Of a stretch of DNA of 12,666 bases, positions 7,340 to 12,666 are shown in pieces. The stretch's first letter is position 1. Each line of letters starts with the position of its first letter. The stretch lies in contig RXOD01005748.1 in NCBI GenBank assembly GCA_005223375.1, positions 1 to 12,666 of the forward strand. The letters are read 5' to 3'. Origin of the DNA: Amoebophrya sp. AT5.2 (taxonomy: Eukaryota; Sar; Dinophyceae; Syndiniales; Amoebophryaceae). Below the pieces are notes generated by a model, which saw only the letters and a program-made list of their open reading frames with translations, did no database searches and was not told the origin of the DNA. The translations under genes and the position numbers were made by a program.

Positions 7340-7895
7340 GTTTTGCGCAGCTTCCGACTAAACCAACTCCAACAAGAACAAACTAACAAAAACGTACTGC
7401 TGCTCAAATGAAACTATCTAGCGGACGGAGAGGAGGTCCTGGCCCGCTCATCGATCCCGATGCAGTACAAAAAGCAAAAAGTGGAAATTCATGAAGACCT
7501 GGTCCTGGAAGATCATGATCAGGGCTAATGAAAAGGCTGCTAGGACATGGACAACTTCTAGGTGATAGATGATATCTTTGTCACAAAGCAAGGTGGAAAA
7601 CCACGACCACGAGGGCGGCGTTTAAAAATACGAAAAAGCTGTCCTCGGATCAACGAATAGCGGAGCTTCATCGAGCTGCACCTTCATGCTCCGCGATGGA
7701 GCTTCACGACGGACTGATTGAAGTCGAACGGAAATCGGGCACCGGAAACGGAATCCATAGCTGAGTACATGTGGTCCTCGATCGAAACATCCTGGTCGCC
7801 GCGGAAAGGGTCCCAGATAGAACAAACTGAAACGAATGCATTTACGACCGGGCGCGGACCGTTTGTCCTCGCAGACAAAAAACGAACTCGCTCGT
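7340..7895 (-). promoter_or_regulatory. Conserved block upstream of P1 (promoter/5' UTR candidate)
   Basis: Long strings are shared in order with 11008-11515, for example GAGGAGGTCCTGGCCCGCTC, GATGCAGTACAAAAAGCAAA, AACGAATAGCGGAGCTTCAT, TGATTGAAGTCGAACGGAAA and GACCGTTTGTCCTCGCAGAC. Indels between copies are not multiples of three. Within it, a T-rich tract ends in TAG|TCGG (AG at 7359-7358), 68 nt before ATG 7289, and the same junction occurs upstream of P2. The block was copied with the gene, so conservation may reflect recency rather than function. Confidence 0.45.
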
Positions 7896-8237
7896 GATCC
7901 ACTCCAAAACCGCGACAGAAACTCGAGATCCGCGACCGCAATATCACAGATGAAAGAGCAAATGCAATAACCATAAGGAAGCAGGACAACACCCGCCACA
8001 ACAGAAATAGTATAGAATTGATGGCTACCTATATGAATATGACTGTGAGGACCGGGCTACGGCTAACTGTATAGGGAAGCTCTTTACTGAAACTTCTGAG
8101 AAAGAGGAACGACTCACTGTGCAAGCTATGCAAACTAAGCCGAACGTAGATTGCTGCGCATGCGCATCAATGCCAGCAAAGCCTAAGCCAACGACTATCA
8201 CTATAAAATTATACTTTTTATCTCAGAATAGCTGAAC

Positions 8238-8251
8238 GCCGTTTTTTTCGA
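8238..8251 (-). promoter_or_regulatory. T-run motif GCCGTTTTTTTCGA, copy 3, immediately after the P2 stop
   Basis: Exact match to the 14-mer at 1139-1152 and the counterpart of 4313-4328. On the coding strand it starts a few bases after the TAA at 8259-8257. Confidence 0.25.
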
Positions 8252-8256
8252 ATTAC

Positions 8257-9265
8257 TTATCCAAAACTGAGCGCCCCGTGTGAATCCATTTCCAGCTCCG
8301 TTTTCCGGTTCGTCGGTACTTCGATTTCTTCCCCATGATCCACATGATTCTGCGGCACCACGTGGAAGGCCTTGTGTGCAAAGGAAGAGCGATCTTCTTC
8401 ACTCCCTTGGACAGGGGCTCCCGCTTCCCCGCGAGGAACTCCTGCCCTTCTCCCGCTCGCGGTCGGGCTGCTCGCTTTTCCACCCTTCTTTTTAGTCATC
8501 TTCTTCTTCGGCTCTGCTACTGCTGCTGCACTTACTGCGGCGTTTGTCGCGCCGAATTCATCTCCCGCCGAAAGTAGGGCTGCCGAGGACGAGGTCCTGC
8601 CTCCGGATGCAGTCGCCGTGGAGGACGAGTTGCTCCACGCGCTCTCTCCGCTCTCTGGACGCGGACGACAATAGCAGCCCAACACGCAAATCGCGCCAAG
8701 ACAGAAAAAACAGGCGGCAGCCGCGACGAAGATGCCCGCGAGGAGAAGCAGTGGGAATGCGGGGCGGTCGTCGTCTTCTTCCTGTTGCTCGTCATCGTGG
8801 TCCCGCCGCTCGTGATCCTTTGGCCCAGCACTGCGATTCAAAAGTTTTGAGTTTCCTGATGAAGCTCCTTTTTCAACTTCTGCTGAGTGGTCCACGGCCC
8901 CTCCCCTTGATGTGGTGCCCATTCCGTCAGCATTCGAATCATGATCGGCTTTTTTGTCAACATTTCCTCCTGTTTCCTCTTCTCGTTTTTCTCGCCCCCC
9001 TTTGGCGTTCTCCTTCTCGTCCGTGGGCAAAAAGGCGAATGGGAAGCTGGCTGCGTCACCCAGTCTGAACACACCCCAGCGTTGGTGGCGGATCATGTTC
9101 CGCCACCGCGAAGACGTCCACCGAGACCGCTGCGACGTCCAGTGAGTGTACCATTCTTCCTCGTCGTCCTTCTCCAGGCGGCCCTGTTCAGGCGCGCACC
9201 CCCACAGCATGAGACGGTCGTGCCCCGCTCCGGGAGTTCCGTCCACGCAGAAAGTATGGTCGGAC
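8257..9265 (-). CDS. P2 exon 2: membrane-proximal region, transmembrane helix and cytosolic tail
   Basis: C-terminal exon of the P1 paralogue, ending at TAA 8257. The frame is open upstream through the introner end, and reading starts most simply at 9265, which completes the Trp codon begun in exon 1 (residue 437). It begins WSDHTFCVDGTPG and has CVD...LMLWGC (C443-C460), a motif resembling ricin-type beta-trefoil lectin repeats, followed by a Trp/Arg-rich stretch. From about residue 519 (DEKEN) it aligns with P1: KREEET, KKAD, NADGMGT, AVDHSAEVEK, an acidic stretch, a transmembrane helix (about 606-632, RPAFPLLLL...GAICVLGC), RPRP, a Lys-rich tail, GEAGAPV, and the C-terminus ELEMDSHGALSFG. 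There is no ATG near the beginning of this frame (a GTG lies at 9246), so it is unlikely to be a separate gene. The spliced product would have 772 residues, smaller than P1 (985). Confidence 0.75.
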
Positions 9266-9294
9266 CAGATGGTAAGTGAGGAAGTGGTAAGTGA
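9264..9294. repeat. Left terminal inverted repeat of the introner
   Basis: Pairs with 9653-9683; mismatches are limited to three adjacent positions (9279-9281). It contains GTAAGTG twice, so each end is itself a short direct repeat. Confidence 0.9.
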
Positions 9295-9353
9295 GAGGTA
9301 GTGGGTCTATTCTTGGGTGGCGGATTGCACTAGGTGGCGAATACGTCAAGGCG

Positions 9354-9393
9354 CTCTGAACCGCCCGGGGCGAAGCGCCGGGCGGTTTCAGAG
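9354..9393. repeat. Strong GC-rich hairpin inside the introner
   Basis: CTCTGAACCGCCCGG pairs with CCGGGCGGTTTCAGAG, with one bulged T and a short loop containing GCGAAGCG. Confidence 0.85.
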
Positions 9394-9560
9394 ATGCCCC
9401 ATTGTGGTGGTAGGGGGTTGCGCCGGGAGAGGAACCGACTGGGAGGCAGAGGGATGTAGCGGTAGCGGAAAGCTGCTGACCACATCGGCGACAGGGCCTG
9501 AAAGCAGGGCAAAGAGAGCGCCTAAGGTGGTGATTGGCTATGTCGGCTGTTGAGAGCGCC

Positions 9561-9589
9561 AAACCCGCCGACTGCGAAGCGACGGGTTT
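9561..9589. repeat. Second hairpin inside the introner
   Basis: AAACCCGCCG pairs with CGACGGGTTT with one mismatch; the loop region again contains GCGAAGCG. It resembles the first hairpin in loop sequence and in its CGGG...GTTTC right arm. Confidence 0.65.
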
Positions 9590-9652
9590 CCTCCAACTGC
9601 TGCCCTCTTCTTGGGACAACCAAAGGGGGCCCCGAAGAGCCGCCCCAAAAAA

Positions 9653-9683
9653 TCACTTACCACTTGACCACTTACCATCTGGT
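9653..9683. repeat. Right terminal inverted repeat of the introner (carries the P2 splice donor)
   Basis: Read on the coding strand it gives ACCAGATG|GTAAGTGGTC. The predicted donor GT is at 9675-9674, and TAA at 9674-9672 ends the unspliced frame. Confidence 0.9.
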
Positions 9684-10985
9684 CTCGCCATAGAAAGTGC
9701 CGGGCGCTTCTTGCGTCTCTCCTTTGATGTTGGGACGAAAAGCGTGCTTCTTCTCTACCTCCTTCGGAAGAACGGCGCGCAGCTGCCAGGCCGCGTTCCG
9801 CTTGCCGAGTATCATCTGCCCGTCCTGGGCCTCCTTGCGGTCGAGCGGAAAAAACCGGACGCGGAGGCAGTCCTTTGGGTCCTTCACCCACCTCACAGCA
9901 AGCGGGCCCGCACTCCGCTTATCCTGCGTCGCGTCTGGGTCGGGCAGCAATTTGTTCCACGCGTGTTCCAGCTCCTTCTGAGTTTTGAACCCATGCGGAA
10001 TGCCGCTGTTTTCCTTTGCGGTAGTCAAGCACAAAATTTCGCGAGAATTATCACCCTTTTTTCCCACCCCGGTTTCGACGTCGTGCTGGTGCCGCTTGGC
10101 GTTGTATTCACTCGCAACGACGAGCAATCCGGGCGGCGAAGGGAATTGCGGCTTTCCGTCCGGGCCCTTCGTGTCCTTCTTCGTTTTTGGCCGCTCCAAA
10201 AGCATGGTCGTCTCTCCGCCCTCCCGGGACGAAGCGGATTCGAAAGCGGATTCGAATTCCTCTCCCTCCACGCGAAAGGGTTTGAACAGGAACGCATACT
10301 TCTCTCTTTTCGTCTCCAGTTGCCGTATGACTTCCTCCCGCTTCACGTTCAGCCCATCCACGCACTTCGCCACACCTAGCCCGCGAGTTGATAAACACCA
10401 CTGCTGCATGCCCTTTCCTGGGGAGCCTCGGGGACGCAAGTCGCCGATGAAGCGAATCACCGACAGCGCGAAGGCGTCGCGGGAGAGATCGAGCGATAGT
10501 TGTGCGTCGTGGTGGGGTTCGTCATCCTGCTTCCGCTTCGAGCGGAGGGGCGTGGGCGGCGCCTGCTTACTGCCAAAGAAGCTGCTCCCCTGCACTTCGG
10601 ATTTCTTGGGCCTCAACATGGTCCTCTTCAGCAAGCTGTGACGCCGATGTGCCCCGTGAGTGCTCCCCACAGCCGCGTGGCGCTCGGCGTCAGTTCTTCC
10701 CGAAGCAGAAAAAGGCTCGATCATGTCAGCAGTAGCAGTAGCCGTAGGCTCCTCGGCTAGGTATAATCTTCGATCTTGGTCTGACTGCGAGAATGAGAAT
10801 GCTGCGTCTACTACTTCTCTCGAGGGGCCGTCATGCGACGAATGCAGATCATGCTGGTGATGGCGGCTCCCCAGCTCTCTCCTGTCCACCGGGGTGGAGC
10901 TGGCGCCGTGGTCAGGGTGGAGCTGGAGCGGTGCCCCCATACACAGACGAACCGCAGTCAGGGTTCGCGCAGAAGTCCACCGCAT
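9676..10985 (-). CDS. P2 exon 1: conserved N-terminal block plus P2-specific ectodomain
   Basis: N-terminal exon of the P1 paralogue, from ATG 10985 to the donor at 9676|9675 (436 codons plus two bases). ATG 10985 aligns with the P1 start (MRWTSARTLTAVRLCMGA against MRTAARTLTAVRLCMGA); the frame extends 15 codons further upstream but without ATG. Residues 1-159 match P1: DLHSSHDGPSR, AAFSFSQ, MIEPFSASGRTDAERHAAVG, KQAP.TPLR.KRKQ and DEPHH. From about residue 160 the sequence is unrelated to P1: SRDAFALSVIRFIGDLRP, then QQWCLSTRGLGVAKCVDG (C197, C208), charged helical stretches, and two isolated Cys (C319, C373). QQW followed by KCVDG, together with the CVD...LWGC motif in exon 2, suggests lectin-type repeats, but this is tentative. 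No signal peptide is obvious. If the intron is not removed, translation stops two bases into it, giving a soluble 437-residue form without the membrane helix. Confidence 0.78.
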
Positions 10986-11007
10986 CTTAATCTTTGCACT
11001 CGTCCGA

Positions 11008-11515
11008 CTACCCAAATCCAACAGGAACAAACATTAACATGCTGCTCAAATGAAACTATTTTTCTATAGCGGGGGACGGACGAGAGGAGGTCCTGGCCCG
11101 CTCATCGATCTCGATGCAGTACAAAAAGCAAAAAGTGGAAAACCATGAAGACCTGGAAGATCATGATCAGGGGAAAGGCTACTAGGACTAGGTGATAGAG
11201 TATATCTTTTTCACAAGGCAAACCACGACCGCGAGGGCGCCGTTTGAGACGAAAAAGCTGTCCTCCGATCAACGAATAGCGGAGCTTCATCGAGCTCCAC
11301 CGTCATGCTCCGAGAAGATGGAGCTTCACTGATTGAAGTCGAACGGAAATCCAAAAAATTGACTTTTTCGACGGAATCCAACATGTCCAGTCCTCGATAG
11401 AAACATCCAGGTCGCCACGGATAAATCAAACGGCAACCAATTGCAACGAACTCAGCGATTGACACCAGGACCAGGCGAGGACCGTTTGTCCTCGCAGACA
11501 AGAGCCGAACTATGC
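11008..11515 (-). promoter_or_regulatory. Conserved block upstream of P2 (promoter/5' UTR candidate)
   Basis: Counterpart of 7340-7895, with the shared strings in the same order and several small indels. The T-rich tract ending in TAG|TCGG (AG at 11009-11008) lies 22 nt before ATG 10985 and is a candidate splice or trans-splice acceptor. If so, the distance to ATG differs between P1 (68 nt) and P2. Confidence 0.45.
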
Positions 11516-11807
11516 AGCTGCTGCTCACTTGAGCCACAAGGCCCAGCAAAAGGAATCCACTCGCATGTTCGGTTCGGCCATTCGGAGAGCACTGGTAGAT
11601 CATCCCGGTCGTACTGTCGATCAGAGTGCTCTCAGAAATTATTCTACTCGTGATTTAGTAAATACGAAACGAACGAACGGAGCCTGAATCACTCTCGAGG
11701 AATCGAATTCAAATTAGCCCAAGCTAATAAATTACCGTATAATCGAAAAACGAAAGCGAAAACGGAATCGCAAACGCGCACGACGCGAGGGGACGCGCCT
11801 TTTGAAA

Positions 11808-11841
11808 CTACAAAAAACAAAAAGAATATACATTTTTGTAG
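11808..11841. repeat. AT-rich hairpin in the spacer
   Basis: CTACAAAAA (11808-11816) and TTTTTGTAG (11833-11841) form a perfect 9-bp inverted repeat around a 16-nt A-rich loop. No function is evident. Confidence 0.6.
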
Positions 11842-11989
11842 CAACTTCAAACTACCCTATGTTTGCACGACCCTATCATGTTTGATGAAAAAAGCAGAAG
11901 ATCTCTCTTGGTTGCATGTTCCCCCTAACTTTTTTCTTGGGCAGAAAATGTGTATTGGGAAGAAGAGGCACTGCGCCACACGCAACACT

Positions 11990-11995
11990 TTTATT
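11990..11995 (-). promoter_or_regulatory. AATAAA hexamer downstream of the right partial gene
   Basis: On the coding strand AATAAA lies about 40 nt after the TAA at 12037-12035. It could be a polyadenylation signal, but dinoflagellates are thought not to depend on this hexamer and it may be chance in an A-rich stretch. Confidence 0.25.
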
Positions 11996-12034
11996 TTTTC
12001 CTTTTCGCCCCGGCCCAGACGCGCAGTGCTATAG

Positions 12035-12666
12035 TTAGAACGGGTCTTCTCCCCGCACGTCCTGGCCGAGTTTGTTTTCGCCGAGCGCGATCCAGTCTTT
12101 CCACAGCTGTTCCCACTTGCGCCCTGCTATTGGCAGGTGTTGCGCGATTTCCGCGTCTTCATCTCCCTCTTTAGCGCCCACCTGGATTTGGTTCTTCATG
12201 TACCGCTCGCGCAAAAATCGCCAGTACTGCTTCCTGTCGAAGGCGGCTGTCCCCGCCTTCCCCGTGGTTTTCCCCGGCTTCATCTCCGTTTTCGCGTCCT
12301 CGTACCCGTTGAAAGACGCGAACAGCTTGAATTCCGCCATCTCGAACTTCCCCGTTTCACTTTTCCCGCTCCACGCCGCGATGGGGTCGTAAAAGACAAA
12401 CGAGCACCGCTTCTTCCCGGGCCCCACAAACCGTATCTTGCGGAACGCGACCAGCTCCTTCCACTTGCGCGAACCGATCTGCGCGAAGAACTGCACCGTC
12501 GGGGACGGCCACTCCTGGATCTTGCCCTTGCCGTAGAGATCGGCCGCGTTGCCGTTGGTCACGCAAAACGAGATCCGTCGCAGCTCCAGGTCGTGCTCGA
12601 CCACGTCCAGCTTGAACTTCTCCCAGCTGCCCTCCAAAGGAATCCCGTGCCCGAACCCGTACTCGG
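12035..12666 (-). CDS. Unidentified protein, C-terminal part, runs off right edge
   Basis: I do not recognise this gene. The frame is open from the window edge to TAA 12035, giving 209 complete codons. There is no ATG near the edge (the longest in-window start would be a TTG at 12637, and the frame continues upstream of it as EYGFGHGIP), so the 5' part lies outside. The first half alternates hydrophobic and polar residues as in a beta-rich fold (FKLDVVEHDLELRRISFCV, KWKELVAFRKIRFVGPG, RCSFVFYDPIAAW, then FEMAEFKLFASF). This is loosely reminiscent of galactose-binding or discoidin-like folds, but not enough to name one. The second half is basic and helical (FDRKQYWRFLRERYMKNQ, then RKWEQLWKDWIALGENK). 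There is no transmembrane segment in the visible part. Dense, varied residue use without low complexity supports real coding. Confidence 0.8.
   Translation of the reverse strand, partial: EYGFGHGIPLEGSWEKFKLDVVEHDLELRRISFCVTNGNAADLYGKGKIQEWPSPTVQFFAQIGSRKWKELVAFRKIRFVGPGKKRCSFVFYDPIAAWSGKSETGKFEMAEFKLFASFNGYEDAKTEMKPGKTTGKAGTAAFDRKQYWRFLRERYMKNQIQVGAKEGDEDAEIAQHLPIAGRKWEQLWKDWIALGENKLGQDVRGEDPF

Larger units (their letters stand above)
4302..7895 (-). repeat. Tandem duplication unit 1 (gene P1 with flanks)
   Basis: This unit matches unit 2 (8227-11515) from AATAGCTGAA at 4302, through the shared 3' coding part and the shared 5' coding part, into the 5' flank as far as about 7895. The last clear shared string is GACCGTTTGTCCTCGCAGAC near 7858. 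The match is interrupted: the centre of the gene (about 5075-6654) does not correspond to unit 2. Boundaries were judged by eye. Confidence 0.8.
7290..8256. other. Spacer between P1 and P2 with P1 upstream region
   Basis: No supported gene. Minus-strand open frames at 7999-7622 and 8001-7684 lack ATG starts. Their DNA is conserved upstream of P2, but with indels that break the frame, which argues for non-coding conservation. About 7340-7895 is the upstream block shared with P2. About 7900-8226 has no counterpart that I can see elsewhere in the window. Confidence 0.6.
9264..9683. mobile_element. Introner-like element with 31-bp terminal inverted repeats carrying a splice donor
   Basis: The two ends (9264-9294 and 9653-9683) are inverted repeats with 28 of 31 matches, both starting ACCAGATGGTAAGTG when read inward. 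The element interrupts the P2 coding region. Exon 1 reads ...GETR then TG|GTAAGTG, a strong 5' splice site followed at once by an in-frame stop. Removing 9675-9266 would join TG to G and restore ...ETRWSDHTFCVDG in frame. No nearby AG gives an in-frame junction with that donor, so the 3' splice site would be non-canonical. There is no transposase-like frame, so it would be a non-autonomous element. No perfect target-site duplication is visible. It contains two stem-loops. Introner families with such ends are known from several protists, including Amoebophrya. The inverted repeats are certain; intron behaviour is inferred. Confidence 0.8.
8227..11515 (-). repeat. Tandem duplication unit 2 (gene P2 with flanks)
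   Basis: Second copy of the unit at 4302-7895, same orientation, separated from it by about 330 bp. It matches at both gene ends and in the flanks. It differs in the gene centre (about 9021-10509) and carries the introner at 9264-9683, which unit 1 lacks. Confidence 0.8.
10986..12034. other. Spacer between P2 and the right partial gene
   Basis: No supported gene. About 11008-11515 is the duplicated upstream block. The minus-strand frame 11603-11211 lies inside it, but its counterpart upstream of P1 is frame-shifted, so I leave it out. About 11640-11900 is AT-rich with a hairpin at 11808-11841. The end near 11990 probably belongs to the 3' UTR of the right partial gene. Confidence 0.55.

Noticed and set aside
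7622..7999. Minus-strand open frame upstream of P1, partly similar to 11211-11603
   Set aside because: Similarity switches frames between the two copies because of indels, and neither has an ATG start. This fits duplicated non-coding DNA better than a gene.
9244..9246. Separate gene beginning at GTG 9246 for P2 exon 2
   Set aside because: GTG starts are not expected in nuclear genes, the frame extends upstream to the introner, and P1 shows the C-terminal block belongs to the same protein as the N-terminal block.
9188..9619. 143-codon minus-strand open frame across the introner as a possible element-encoded protein
   Set aside because: No ATG at its beginning, Pro/Ser/Arg low complexity, overlaps exon 2 in another frame, and resembles no transposase motif.
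9534..10379. 281-codon plus-strand open frame
   Set aside because: Antisense to P2 exon 1 and runs into the introner. It is a composition shadow of a GC-rich coding region.
1..12666. CRISPR arrays, tRNA, rRNA, prokaryotic operon signals
   Set aside because: No regularly spaced repeats, no cloverleaf or rRNA segments, and no Shine-Dalgarno pattern before the starts.

Overview
The window looks like nuclear DNA of a protist. All five supported protein genes lie on the minus strand, with long uninterrupted reading frames, few introns and AT-richer spacers. Proteins are rich in low-complexity Ala/Ser/Thr/Pro/Gly and Asp/Glu/Lys stretches, and two genes encode single-pass membrane proteins with candidate extracellular modules. 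One gene is interrupted by a 420-bp element whose 31-bp terminal inverted repeats carry a 5' splice site. This is the structure of an introner (a transposon-like element that creates an intron). One-directional genes, non-canonical intron ends and inverted-repeat introners together suggest a dinoflagellate-lineage parasite of the Amoebophrya (Syndiniales) type. This is inference: no rRNA or marker gene is present, and other introner-bearing protists remain possible.

Layout (all genes read right to left). 1-546: start of an unidentified Ala-rich protein that runs off the left edge. 547-1301: spacer. 1302-3608: 768-aa unidentified protein with an N-terminal membrane anchor and Cys clusters. 3609-4331: spacer. 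4332-7289: 985-aa membrane protein, here called P1. 7290-8256: spacer holding a conserved upstream block. 8257-10985: tandem paralogue P2, two exons (9676-10985 and 8257-9265) separated by the introner at 9264-9683. 10986-12034: spacer with the second copy of the upstream block. 12035-12666: 3' part of an unidentified gene that runs off the right edge.

The central finding is the P1/P2 pair. A unit of about 3.3-3.6 kb (5' flank, gene and 3' end) is present twice in tandem (about 4302-7895 and 8227-11515). The two proteins share an N-terminal block and a C-terminal block (acidic juxtamembrane stretch, transmembrane helix, Lys-rich tail), but their central regions are unrelated. P1 has a four-Cys domain plus two copies of a Trp-rich six-Cys repeat. 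P2 has a different region with a motif resembling ricin-type beta-trefoil lectins. The introner sits inside the P2-specific region. I read this as a modular surface-protein family with fixed ends and exchangeable ectodomains, possibly involved in recognition. The function is inference; the shared ends, different middles and inverted-repeat element are visible in the sequence.
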